A DNA stretch of 64,000 nt from JBBIPA01 sp037443085 (lineage in GTDB: Bacteria > Chloroflexota > Dehalococcoidia > GIF9 > UBA5629): contig JBBIPA010000005.1 of assembly GCA_037443085.1 (NCBI GenBank), forward strand, positions 22,600 to 86,599, read 5' to 3'. Below the pieces are notes generated by a model. That model searched no databases. It was not told the origin of the DNA and saw nothing but the letters and a program-made list of their open reading frames with translations. The first letter of the stretch is position 1. Each line of letters starts with the position of its first letter. Of the stretch, positions 33,883 through 42,292 are shown in pieces. A program made the position numbers and the translations under genes.

Positions 33883-35793
33883 ATGCCAAAAGCTATAGGA
33901 ATCGACCTGGGAACCACGTTAAGTGTAATGGCAGTTATTGAAGGAGGTGAGCCTCAGATTATCCCCAATGCCGAGGGGGAAAGGCTTACGCCGTCAGTTG
34001 TTGCTGTCGATAAGAAGGGCGAGCGGCTGGTGGGCTTACTGGCGAAGCGCCAGGCTATCACCAATCCCGAGAATACCATCTACAGCATCAAGCGGCTTAT
34101 GGGACGCAAATATAAGGACGCTGAGGTGCAGTATGATATCAAGCGTCTGCCCTATAAAATTGTGGAGGCAGCTAACGGTGATGCCAAAGTGGTCATGGGA
34201 GGCAAGGAGTATAGCCCACCGGAAATCTCCGCCATGATTCTACAAAAACTGAAGATAGATGCTGAAGCCTATCTCGGCGAAAAAGTGACCGACGCTGTGA
34301 TTACCGTGCCTGCCTATTTCAACGACAGCCAGCGCCAGGCAACTAAAGACGCTGGTAAAATAGCTGGCTTGAATGTGCTTCGCATCATCAATGAGCCCAC
34401 GGCTTCATCCCTGGCATACGGTCTGGATAAGAAAAAGGAGGAAACTATCGCCGTCTATGACCTGGGCGGCGGCACTTTTGATATTTCCATCCTGGAGCTT
34501 GGCGAAGGCACTTTCCAGGTAAAATCCACCAACGGTGACACTCACCTCGGCGGTGATGACATCGACCTGATAATCATGGACTGGCTATGTGACGAGTTCA
34601 AGAAAGAACAGGGCATAGATTTAAGACAGGACAGAATGGCACTGCAAAGACTTAAGGACGCCGCGGAAAAAGCTAAGAAAGAGCTGTCCACAGTAGCCCA
34701 GACAGACATTAATTTACCCTTTATTACCGCGGACGCCTCCGGCCCCAAGCACATGAACATCAACCTGAGCAGGTCTAAACTGGAGCAATTGGCGCATGAC
34801 CTGCTGGAAAAAACTATAGAGCCCTGCCGCAAAGCAGTTACTGACGCCGGGCTCACCGTAGCTCAGATTAACGACATCGTCCTGGTCGGTGGACAGACCA
34901 GAATGCCCCGAGTCCAGGATATAGTCCGCCAATTTTTCGGCAAAGAACCGATTAAAGCGGTCAATCCCGATGAGGCGGTAGGCCTGGGAGCCGCCATACA
35001 GGCGGGAGTGCTCAAGGGAGATGTCAGAGAAGTGCTCCTGCTCGACGTCACCCCGCTCACACTGGGCATCGAGACACTGGGAGGCGTGGCTACAGCACTG
35101 ATTCCGCGCAACACCACCATACCCACCTCCAAGAGCCAGATATTCAGCACTGCATCTGACAACCAACCCTCTGTGGAAATACATGTGCTCCAGGGCGAAC
35201 GTCCTATGGCAACTGATAACAGGACGCTGGGACGATTCATCCTCGATGGCATCCTTCCCGCCCCCAGAGGCATTCCTCAAGTAGAAGTCACTTTTGATAT
35301 CGATGCCAATGGCATTTTGAATGTCAGAGCGCAGGATAAAGGCACCGGCAAAGAGCAAAAAATTACTATTACCGCATCCAGCGGTTTGAGCAAGGACGAG
35401 GTAGCCAAGATGGCCAAAGAGGCCGAGCTCCATGCCGCTGAAGATGCCAGGAAAAAAGAGGGAATAGAGGTACGCAACAATGCCGACAGCCTCATCTATA
35501 CTGCCGAACGGATCCTCCGCGAGCAGGGCGATAAGGTGCCCGCTGACCTGAAACAGCAGATCGACGGCAAGATAGCCGCATTGCGCTCAGCTCTCCAGGG
35601 TACTGATATAAACTACATGAAAAATACCACCAGCGAGCTATCCGACCTGATGCAAAAAATCGGTGCCGCGGTATATCAGCAGGCTGGCGCCGGCGCTGCG
35701 CAGCCACCACCCGGTGACAGACAACCACCTCCAGGCGGTGGGCCTAAAGGCGGTGAGGCAGGCACTGTAGAGGGCGAGTTTAGAGAAGTATAA
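33883..35793 (+). CDS. dnaK: Chaperone protein DnaK (Hsp70)
   Basis: 636 residues, the normal length. It has the ATPase phosphate loop GIDLGTTLSVMAV, DLGGGTFDISILELG, the VLVGGQTRMPRVQ signature and a substrate-binding domain from about 385. The C-terminal tail is rich in Pro and Gly and ends in EGEFREV, close to the EEVD-like end of bacterial DnaK. The ATG follows AAGGAGG. It is the last member of the CIRCE-controlled operon; the partner DnaJ genes lie elsewhere at 49226 and 51241. Confidence 0.97.
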   Translation: MPKAIGIDLGTTLSVMAVIEGGEPQIIPNAEGERLTPSVVAVDKKGERLVGLLAKRQAITNPENTIYSIKRLMGRKYKDAEVQYDIKRLPYKIVEAANGDAKVVMGGKEYSPPEISAMILQKLKIDAEAYLGEKVTDAVITVPAYFNDSQRQATKDAGKIAGLNVLRIINEPTASSLAYGLDKKKEETIAVYDLGGGTFDISILELGEGTFQVKSTNGDTHLGGDDIDLIIMDWLCDEFKKEQGIDLRQDRMALQRLKDAAEKAKKELSTVAQTDINLPFITADASGPKHMNINLSRSKLEQLAHDLLEKTIEPCRKAVTDAGLTVAQINDIVLVGGQTRMPRVQDIVRQFFGKEPIKAVNPDEAVGLGAAIQAGVLKGDVREVLLLDVTPLTLGIETLGGVATALIPRNTTIPTSKSQIFSTASDNQPSVEIHVLQGERPMATDNRTLGRFILDGILPAPRGIPQVEVTFDIDANGILNVRAQDKGTGKEQKITITASSGLSKDEVAKMAKEAELHAAEDARKKEGIEVRNNADSLIYTAERILREQGDKVPADLKQQIDGKIAALRSALQGTDINYMKNTTSELSDLMQKIGAAVYQQAGAGAAQPPPGDRQPPPGGGPKGGEAGTVEGEFREV

Positions 35794-35810
35794 TACACCG
35801 CATCAGTACA

Positions 35811-35844
35811 ATGGTGGGACAGCGTATCTCTCCTGCCCCACCAT
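35811..35844 (+). terminator. Hairpin after dnaK
   Basis: ATGGTGGG (35811-35818) pairs with CCCACCAT (35837-35844), and CAG/CTG extend the stem after one mismatch. There is no T-run, so it may be an mRNA-stability element. Confidence 0.45.
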
Positions 35845-35865
35845 AAATTAAGGAGGGGAGCACAA

Positions 35866-36024
35866 ATGGCAAAAGGACCCGGAATAAAAATTGAAGGTGT
35901 AGCACTCGGTATACTGGCCATAATTGCTGGAGTGCTAGTGCTATGGAACCCTCCAATCTTGGCCTGGGTAGTAGGTATTTTTCTCATTGTATTTGGCATA
36001 TTAGCATTGATAAGAAAGGGGTAA
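35866..36024 (+). CDS. 52-residue membrane protein, DUF3096-like
   Basis: 52 codons with AAGGAGGGG upstream. Two hydrophobic segments (VALGILAIIAGVLVLW and WVVGIFLIVFGILALI) are separated by a short NPPILA turn and end in a basic RKG. It resembles the small DUF3096-type two-helix membrane proteins and is followed at once by a second, similar gene. Role unknown. Confidence 0.75.
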   Translation: MAKGPGIKIEGVALGILAIIAGVLVLWNPPILAWVVGIFLIVFGILALIRKG

Positions 36025-36031
36025 TCACATC

Positions 36032-36190
36032 ATGGGTTTTGCCATGCCTGGTGGCGGTCTCTTATGGGGAATAGTCACCCTCATTTTCGGCATCATCGTA
36101 ATGATTTTCCCCAAAATACTCAACTATTTAGTGGGTATTTACCTGGTCGTAGTCGGTCTTCTAGCCATTTTCAGTGCTGTCATCAAATAG
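36032..36190 (+). CDS. 52-residue membrane protein, DUF3096-like (tandem paralogue)
   Basis: 52 codons, starting 7 bases after the first copy. Two hydrophobic helices (LLWGIVTLIFGIIVMIF and YLVGIYLVVVGLLAIF) flank a PKILN turn. Shared length and layout with its neighbour point to tandem duplication; the pair may form a hetero-oligomer in the membrane. The ribosome site is GAAAGGGG, inside the previous gene. Confidence 0.7.
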   Translation: MGFAMPGGGLLWGIVTLIFGIIVMIFPKILNYLVGIYLVVVGLLAIFSAVIK

Positions 36191-36205
36191 ACGATAAGCT
36201 GAACT

Positions 36206-36973
36206 ATGCTCTACTTTGGCACGTCGGGCTTCAGCTATAATGACTGGGTAGGTGCCTACTATCACCCCAAAATGCCACGTCAGGAGTGGCTGCATTACTA
36301 TGCCCGCGAGTTCAACACTCTTGAGTTCAATTCCCCGTACTACGCCATCCCACAGCTTGCTACCGTAAAAAGCATGATTGCCAAGACCGGAGACGGCTTC
36401 ATGTTCTCGGTCAAGGCAAACCAGGAGATGACCCATACCCGACAAAACGAAAACACGGCTTTTGTCGCCTTTGTCCAGATGCTTCGCCCCTTTATCGATG
36501 CTGGCAAACTCGGCTGTGTGCTTGCCCAGTTTCCCTATAGCTTCGGCTACAATCGACAAAACCGGGATTATATTAAGCTATTCCGCGAACGTATGGGCAC
36601 TCTGCCGGTGGTCATTGAATTCCGCAATGCCCAGTGGGTTAGGCCAGACATCTTCGATTTCTTGCGCAGCCATAACCTCGGCTTCTGCTGCGTGGATGAG
36701 CCGAAACTGCCCCGCCTACTGCCTCCGGTAGCTGAAGTCACCAGTCCTACAGGCTACGTCCGTTTTCACGGCAGAAACGCCGTTAAATGGTGGGAACATG
36801 AATACGCCTACGAGCGCTACGACTATAATTACTCCGCAGAAGAGCTGGCGGAATGGATACCAAAGATAAAGCAAATAGCCAGCAAGGCTGAGAAGACATT
36901 CATCTTTGCCAATAACCACTGGCGGGGGCAGGCAATAACCACCATACGCCAGCTTCGGCTTATGACTGACTAG
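36206..36973 (+). CDS. DUF72 family protein
   Basis: 255 residues of the TIM-barrel-like DUF72 (YecE) family. Landmarks are the opening GTSGFSYNDWVGAYYHP, FNTLEFNSPYYAIP, VIEFRNAQWV and the closing FIFANNHWRGQAITTIRQL. Function of the family is unknown; it is widespread and non-essential. It begins 15 bases after the second small membrane protein. Confidence 0.92.
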   Translation: MLYFGTSGFSYNDWVGAYYHPKMPRQEWLHYYAREFNTLEFNSPYYAIPQLATVKSMIAKTGDGFMFSVKANQEMTHTRQNENTAFVAFVQMLRPFIDAGKLGCVLAQFPYSFGYNRQNRDYIKLFRERMGTLPVVIEFRNAQWVRPDIFDFLRSHNLGFCCVDEPKLPRLLPPVAEVTSPTGYVRFHGRNAVKWWEHEYAYERYDYNYSAEELAEWIPKIKQIASKAEKTFIFANNHWRGQAITTIRQLRLMTD

Positions 36974-37057
36974 CTGCACCTACTTAAACTGCTTGCTTTA
37001 CCAGCTATCATGAGTTAGAATAGCATCTATAGCGAACACCCGTCACAGGTCTGCGCC

Positions 37058-37432
37058 ATGTCTGATTTCTCAGAAGCTTATCAGAATTTGCTAAAAGAGC
37101 GTGAGCGCCTCATCAAGGAGCTGGAAGATTTGAAGGTGAACATAAAGCCAGCCGATGAGAGACGCGAGGGGAGTCCTTTTGGCAAAAGAGAGGAAGAAGC
37201 TACCAAAGCCATGGAGCTTGAGAAAAGGCTGGCACTGGAGAAGCAAGTGTCTGACTCTCTAGCAAAAGTGAACCGCGCTATACAGAAGTATGAAACCGGC
37301 ACCTATGGTATCTGCGACCAGTGTGGCAAACCCATAGAGCCAGCCAGGCTGGAAGCACTGTCCTATGCCGCCCTCTGCCTGAGCTGCAAAACAAAGCAAG
37401 CCAAAAACGTCAGGGGCAGGTCAACCCGCTAA
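37058..37432 (+). CDS. TraR/DksA-type zinc finger protein
   Basis: 124 residues: an N-terminal coiled-coil hairpin (about 1-80) and a C-terminal zinc finger CDQCGKPIEPARLEALSYAALCLSC with four cysteines. Members bind RNA polymerase through the secondary channel, or have structural roles. This version is shorter than E. coli DksA and its exact role is unknown. It begins the cluster with lspA and the pseudouridine synthase gene; the lspA start codon lies 1 base after its stop. Confidence 0.9.
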   Translation: MSDFSEAYQNLLKERERLIKELEDLKVNIKPADERREGSPFGKREEEATKAMELEKRLALEKQVSDSLAKVNRAIQKYETGTYGICDQCGKPIEPARLEALSYAALCLSCKTKQAKNVRGRSTR

Positions 37433-37433
37433 C

Positions 37434-37922
37434 GTGTGGAGAAGATGGTCTTTCCTACTCATTGCTGCCTTCGTAGTAGCCGCTGACCAGCTAACCAAAT
37501 CCTGGGTCAGAGTCAACCTGGTACCAGGAGAATCACTGCCCGAGATTGGCATCCTCACCATTATTCACGCCCAGAACACCGGCTCAGCATTCGGCTTGTT
37601 CGCCAACCAGGCTTTCCTGTTGACGCTCATTGCCATAGTCGGGCTGGTGGTAATCCTGCTGTTCTATCGCTATCTCCCCCAGTCCAGCGTCCTGAGCACA
37701 GTGGCTCTGGGGCTGGTTTTCGGCGGTGCCCTGGGCAACCTCACCGACCGCATCCGCCTTGGACATGTGACCGATTTCATCTATGTTCGCCTCTGGAATG
37801 ATTTCTACTGGCCGGCATTCAATGTCGCCGACTCATCCATCAGTATCGGCGTCATCGTCCTGGCAGTCTTCCTCCTCCTCGGACTGAAAAGGAAAGATGG
37901 TCAAACCTCCACAGGAAACTAA
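37434..37922 (+). CDS. lspA: Lipoprotein signal peptidase (signal peptidase II)
   Basis: 162 residues, four hydrophobic helices. The catalytic aspartates are in the conserved GNLTDR region and in FNVADSSISIGV, with NTGSAFGLF typical of LspA. It cleaves prolipoprotein signal peptides at the membrane, which fits the many lipoproteins in this window. The GTG start is next to the preceding stop; its 3' end overlaps the next gene by 26 bases. Confidence 0.95.
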   Translation: MWRRWSFLLIAAFVVAADQLTKSWVRVNLVPGESLPEIGILTIIHAQNTGSAFGLFANQAFLLTLIAIVGLVVILLFYRYLPQSSVLSTVALGLVFGGALGNLTDRIRLGHVTDFIYVRLWNDFYWPAFNVADSSISIGVIVLAVFLLLGLKRKDGQTSTGN

Positions 37923-38811
37923 AATAGTGCAGGTCGCCGAACCTGTTAGCCGTCTGGATAAATACCTGGCTGCCCACTGTCCCGAGCTATCGCGTTCCCG
38001 CCTGCAAAAGCTTATCGAACAGGGACATATTCTGGTCAATGGCTATGGAGCCAAAGCCAGCCAGAAACTGAATTCCGGAGACGAAATCAGCATCAGCCTG
38101 CCACCACCGGAACCCACCTCGCTCACCGCTGAGCCGCTGCCACTTAATATATTATATGAAGACGATGACCTTATCGTGCTCGATAAGCCGGCCGGGATCA
38201 CTGTCCACCCTGCCCCGGGACATGCCAGCCATACCCTGGTAAACGCCCTCCTGGCTCATTGCCCTGACCTGGCTACCTTGAGCAATTCCCTGCGACCCGG
38301 CATAGTCCACCGGCTGGACAAAGACACCTCAGGACTGATGCTCGTCGCCAAAACCAGTGCTGCGCAGCAAAACCTCATTAACCAGTTCAAAACACGCTCG
38401 GTCTCCAAGGGCTACCTCGTGCTGGTGAAAGGTAAACTAACCCCGGCGAAGGGAATCATCGAAGCTCCCATCGGCCGCCATCCCGCCAACCGCAAGCGCA
38501 TGGCTATTGTCACCTCAGGCAGACCGGCACGTTCCCACTACAAGGTCAAAGAGTATATCGATAACTATTCCCTGCTCGAAGTCACCATTGAAACCGGTCG
38601 CACTCATCAAATACGCGTCCACCTCTCCGCCATCGGCTACCCTGTGGTTGGCGACTCTGTCTATGGCGTGAAATCAGTGTACTTAAAACGTCAATTCGTC
38701 CACGCTTACCGGTTGGGCTTCCACCTGCCCCCCAGCGGAGAATACCAGGAATTCATCTGCAACCTGCCCCCCGACCTGACACAAGCCCTCCAACTCCTAA
38801 AACGCCAGTAA
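37897..38811 (+). CDS. rluD: RluD-type 23S rRNA pseudouridine synthase
   Basis: 304 residues: an N-terminal S4 RNA-binding domain (RLDKYLAAHCPELSRSRLQKL), then the RluA-family catalytic domain with HRLDKDTSGLML containing the catalytic Asp, and GRTHQIRVHLSAIGYPVVGD. It modifies uridines in large-subunit rRNA. It overlaps the end of lspA by 26 bases, a very common pairing. Assignment as RluD and not a RluA/RluC paralogue rests on the S4 domain and on context. Confidence 0.9.
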   Translation: MVKPPQETKIVQVAEPVSRLDKYLAAHCPELSRSRLQKLIEQGHILVNGYGAKASQKLNSGDEISISLPPPEPTSLTAEPLPLNILYEDDDLIVLDKPAGITVHPAPGHASHTLVNALLAHCPDLATLSNSLRPGIVHRLDKDTSGLMLVAKTSAAQQNLINQFKTRSVSKGYLVLVKGKLTPAKGIIEAPIGRHPANRKRMAIVTSGRPARSHYKVKEYIDNYSLLEVTIETGRTHQIRVHLSAIGYPVVGDSVYGVKSVYLKRQFVHAYRLGFHLPPSGEYQEFICNLPPDLTQALQLLKRQ

Positions 38812-38819
38812 AATGATGG

Positions 38820-38846
38820 CTTGGAAGGGGCTATGCCCCTTCCAAG
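38820..38846. repeat. 12-bp hairpin, GGGGC-TAT-GCCCC type
   Basis: CTTGGAAGGGGC pairs perfectly with GCCCCTTCCAAG around TAT. It is the first of three GC-rich hairpins in the 235-base gap after rluD. Confidence 0.75.
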
Positions 38847-38901
38847 AAGTCTTCCACCGTCTTTCCTGAAGCAGCAGATGCCACCAATTATCCCGGGGTT
38901 T

Positions 38902-38929
38902 GCAAGGGGCAAGCCCCTTGCACGTTTTT
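38902..38929 (+). terminator. Rho-independent terminator after rluD
   Basis: GCAAGGGG (38902-38909) pairs with CCCCTTGC (38914-38921), followed by ACGTTTTT. This is the most terminator-like of the three hairpins here. Confidence 0.75.
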
Positions 38930-38933
38930 CTAT

Positions 38934-38964
38934 CCCCCTCTTTCCTGGAGAAGGAAAGAGGGGG
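38934..38964. repeat. 13-bp hairpin, CCCCCTCTTTCC type
   Basis: CCCCCTCTTTCCT (38934-38946) pairs perfectly with AGGAAAGAGGGGG (38952-38964) around GGAGA. It is probably a dispersed repeat-type palindrome. Confidence 0.65.
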
Positions 38965-39046
38965 CAGGGGGAGAAAGGTTGATACTTTATCTATTGCTTA
39001 AACCCCTGCTAATATGCTACATTGTACACAATAAAAGAGGGACAGT

Positions 39047-39322
39047 ATGAGAGACCCTAAATCTTTCGGTCAACTCAAGAAAGATCAGTTGGGCAGAGAA
39101 AGCGAACTTCTCGGCAAGCTCATGGGCAGTGCTGAAGAGCTCAAGGCGCTGGCGGGATTTGAAGACGACCTGGGCACTCGGCGAAACGAAATTCTGTTTA
39201 AAGTGCAAAATGAAATGGAAGATACCAGAAACGCCTTAAAAGAAGCCGAGCAACTGGTAGAGCGCCTGAAAAAACACCTGAGCCAGCTTGAGGGCATCCA
39301 GCGCATCCTCACCAAGAGGTAG
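39047..39322 (+). CDS. Coiled-coil hypothetical protein
   Basis: 91 residues, strongly charged and helical throughout (for example FEDDLGTRRNEILFKVQNEM and LKEAEQLVERLKKHLSQLEG), with no signal or membrane segment. It looks like a small coiled-coil protein; I recognise no family. It stands alone between the hairpin-rich gap and the RDD gene. AAAGAGGGACA lies upstream of the ATG. Confidence 0.6.
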   Translation: MRDPKSFGQLKKDQLGRESELLGKLMGSAEELKALAGFEDDLGTRRNEILFKVQNEMEDTRNALKEAEQLVERLKKHLSQLEGIQRILTKR

Positions 39323-39470
39323 CTCGCCGCACAGCCGTCGTAAAAGCCTTCTCCCACCACTATATCCTCATGTTCTCCACGCTTTTCGGGAAGTTATCTG
39401 TCATTTCCTTTATAATAAAAGCGTAGATTGCCATTGAGGCAAACTAAACGCTTCGGCAAAGGGACTAAAA

Positions 39471-39971
39471 TTGAACAAGAAGCCAGAAGAATATGCCCTG
39501 GAATATGCTGGCTTCTGGATTAGGCTCGGTGCCGCCGTAATCGATGGGATTATTTTTCTCCTCGTCCTCTTCATCTTACGCTACGACGTTTTCTTCAAAT
39601 TTATTGCCCTGATGCTACCGCCGACGACCTTTCTTACCATAGCCATTCTCGTACCCTGGGTCATACACATTGCCTATTTCGTTAGCCCGTGGGCATGGCG
39701 CGGGCAGACGCCCGGGATGATGATAATTGGGATGAAGATTATCCGCACCGATAGCTCCCCCATCACCTGGCAATATGCCCTGCTCCGCTACCTGGGCTGC
39801 CTCGTTTCCACCATTATTCTGTTCATCGGCTTTATCTGGATTGCCTTCGATAGTCGCAAACAGGGACTGCATGACAAGATAGCCGATACCTATGTGGTCA
39901 AACTGCCGGTAAGGCAGGTGGAATTCACCGCTGAGTATTTAGCAGGAGGAAAAGTTGGCTACTCCCGTTAA
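39471..39971 (+). CDS. RDD family membrane protein
   Basis: 166 residues with three hydrophobic helices. The RDD hallmark is visible: an Arg in FWIRLGAAVIDG, an Asp in the first helix and a later Asp in FDSRKQGLHDKIADTYVV. Function of the family is uncertain, possibly transport. The TTG start at 39471 has only a weak upstream site. Its last 17 bases overlap the start of gltX, so translation is coupled. Confidence 0.85.
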   Translation: MNKKPEEYALEYAGFWIRLGAAVIDGIIFLLVLFILRYDVFFKFIALMLPPTTFLTIAILVPWVIHIAYFVSPWAWRGQTPGMMIIGMKIIRTDSSPITWQYALLRYLGCLVSTIILFIGFIWIAFDSRKQGLHDKIADTYVVKLPVRQVEFTAEYLAGGKVGYSR

Positions 39972-41406
39972 CAAGATAAGAGTTCGCTTCGCCCCCAGCC
40001 CCACCGGCTACCCCCATCTGGGCAATATCAGGACTGCCCTGTTCAACTGGCTTTTCGCCCGCCACAACAGCGGCGTCTTCATCCTGCGCATCGAGGATAC
40101 TGATGTCGCCCGCAAGGTGGAAGGGGCGGTAGAGATGATTATGGACAGCCTGCGCTGGCTGGGGCTAGACTGGGACGAAGGCCCCTATTTCCAGTCGCAG
40201 CGCCTGGAGCATTACCATCAGACCGCCAACGAGCTGGTAAAGCGTGATGCCGCTTACCGCTGCTATTGTTCCCCTCAGCGACTTGAAGCATTGAGGCAGG
40301 AGCAAATGAGCCGCAAGCAGCCGCCGGGCTATGACCGCCATTGCCGTAACCTTTCACCCCAGCAAAGGGCAGATATGGAAGCCAGCAGCATCAAGCCAGT
40401 GGTCCGCTTCAAATCGCCCCTCGAGGGTCAAACCATTTTTCATGACCTGATACGCGGCGACATCGTGTTCGAAAACAGCACGCTCGATGACTTCGTCCTG
40501 CTCAAGTCAGATGGCTATCCCACCTACCACCTCGCCAACATCGTTGACGACCATATGATGGAGATTTCCCATGTCCTCAGGGCTGATGAATGGCTATCGA
40601 GCACGCCGCGTCACACCCTGCTTTATCGCGCTTTGGACTGGCAGTCACCCCAGTTCGCCCATCTGCCCATGATACTGGGCACTGACCGCTCCAAACTGAG
40701 CAAACGTCATGGCGCCACCAATATCAACGAATACCGTGACCAGGGCTACCTGCCAGCAGCCATGCTCAACTTCCTGGCTTTGCTCGGCTGGTCGCTGGAC
40801 GATAAAACCGAGCTGATGAGCCGGGAGGACATCATCAAGAACTTCTCACTGGAACGGGTCAGCAAAACCGCCGCCGTGTTCAACAAGGACAAGCTCGACT
40901 GGATGAACGGAGTTTACATCCGCGGTTTAAGCCCCGCTAACTTCGCCAGTCAAGCCCTCCCTTTCCTGGAGAAAAACCTGCCTGAAACCATCCAACGCCC
41001 GCTGGATGTTGCCCACCTGGGTTGCATCATGCCACTTATCCAGGATAGGGCCAAGACACTGGCGGAAATTCCCCAGCTCATCGACTTCTTCTTCGCCGAA
41101 AAGTTGGTCTATGACACCACCATGCTCCTGCACAAAATCGATAAATCACAGGCCGTTCAGGCACTACAGGCCGCTATATCAAGATTAGAAGGAGCCCCTA
41201 GCTGGACTACCGAGTCCTTGGAGCTGGACTTACGCCCCCTGGCAGACGAACTTCATCTTAAAACCAGCATTTTCTTCAGCCTTCTGCGCGTTTCCACCAC
41301 CGGCAGAACCGCCGCCCCACCTCTCTTCCAGACCATGGAAGTGCTGGGCAAAAACCGCTGCCTCCACCGCCTCAAAGCAGCTCTACAAAAATTGTCAACG
41401 ACATAA
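39955..41406 (+). CDS. gltX: Glutamate--tRNA ligase
   Basis: 483 residues of a class I synthetase. The HIGH motif appears as PSPTGYPHLGNIRTALF and the KMSKS motif as SKLSKRHG. A C-terminal anticodon-binding domain follows from about 330. The start is TTG at 39955 with AGGAGG six bases upstream, inside the 3' end of the RDD gene. It charges tRNA-Glu; whether it also misacylates tRNA-Gln cannot be told without seeing the rest of the genome. Confidence 0.96.
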   Translation: MATPVNKIRVRFAPSPTGYPHLGNIRTALFNWLFARHNSGVFILRIEDTDVARKVEGAVEMIMDSLRWLGLDWDEGPYFQSQRLEHYHQTANELVKRDAAYRCYCSPQRLEALRQEQMSRKQPPGYDRHCRNLSPQQRADMEASSIKPVVRFKSPLEGQTIFHDLIRGDIVFENSTLDDFVLLKSDGYPTYHLANIVDDHMMEISHVLRADEWLSSTPRHTLLYRALDWQSPQFAHLPMILGTDRSKLSKRHGATNINEYRDQGYLPAAMLNFLALLGWSLDDKTELMSREDIIKNFSLERVSKTAAVFNKDKLDWMNGVYIRGLSPANFASQALPFLEKNLPETIQRPLDVAHLGCIMPLIQDRAKTLAEIPQLIDFFFAEKLVYDTTMLLHKIDKSQAVQALQAAISRLEGAPSWTTESLELDLRPLADELHLKTSIFFSLLRVSTTGRTAAPPLFQTMEVLGKNRCLHRLKAALQKLSTT

Positions 41407-41482
41407 GCTGGTTCACCCACTATCATAACTGCGCAGGACAATTCGTGAATCGCCTCTTCTTGTCCCGCGATGACAGAATACA

Positions 41483-42292
41483 TTACAACTTCTGGCACTT
41501 CGGGCAGAAGTAGCTGCCGCGGTTGCGGATGGCAATACGCTCAATAGCAGACCCGCAAACCCGGCAGGTTTCGCCATGGCGGTGGGCGACGTTGAACTCA
41601 TGATGGGCAGTGCCCTGCTCGCCACCAGGGCGTTTATAGGTATCCACACTGGCGCCTTTGTTCTTAACAGCCACCTGCAGCACCTTCACTATCGCCTTAT
41701 GAAGATTCCGCGCCTCCAGCAAAGATAAGTCTCCCGCCTTTTTCAAGGGATGGATTTTGGCTGCAAACAGGGCTTCATCGGCATACATATTGCCAATGCC
41801 GGCAACAATGCCCTGGTCTAGCAGAACCGCCTTTATCGGCGACTGCCGTCCTTTCAATCGCTTCGCCAGCGTATCGGCAGTGAACTCAGCGGTTAACGGC
41901 TCAATGCCCAGCTTACCCTCTATCTCGTCTTTGCTCTGCGCCAGCCACATCACCCCCAACCGCCTCCGGTCAATAAAGGCAAGCTGCTCGCCATTATCGA
42001 ATTGCAGCACCGCCCGGGCATACTTCTCATTATCACTCGAGTTTATCACCAGCGATCCCGTCATTCTGAGGTGAGCAATCAGCACCTTGCCGCTGGATAG
42101 CTTAAACATCAGATACTTGCCACGACGCATCAGGCTGGTAACCTGTTGCCCCAGCACTTTGTGGCAGAATTCACCAGCCGGGCTGGGACGGACCAGCTTA
42201 TCATCATAGACAGCAGCCCCGATAATGAATCGCCCCACCACATGGGGTGACAGCTCGTTCTTTATGGTTTCTACTTCAGGAAGCTCCGGCAT
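41483..42292 (-). CDS. mutM: Formamidopyrimidine-DNA glycosylase
   Basis: 269 residues. It starts MPELPEVETI, with Pro2 as the catalytic nucleophile and Glu3, and ends in the zinc finger CRVCGSAIERIAIRNRGSYFCPKC that binds DNA. It removes 8-oxoguanine and formamidopyrimidines. The gene begins immediately after the polA stop on the same strand, so repair synthesis and glycosylase are co-transcribed. Confidence 0.96.
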   Translation of the reverse strand: MPELPEVETIKNELSPHVVGRFIIGAAVYDDKLVRPSPAGEFCHKVLGQQVTSLMRRGKYLMFKLSSGKVLIAHLRMTGSLVINSSDNEKYARAVLQFDNGEQLAFIDRRRLGVMWLAQSKDEIEGKLGIEPLTAEFTADTLAKRLKGRQSPIKAVLLDQGIVAGIGNMYADEALFAAKIHPLKKAGDLSLLEARNLHKAIVKVLQVAVKNKGASVDTYKRPGGEQGTAHHEFNVAHRHGETCRVCGSAIERIAIRNRGSYFCPKCQKL

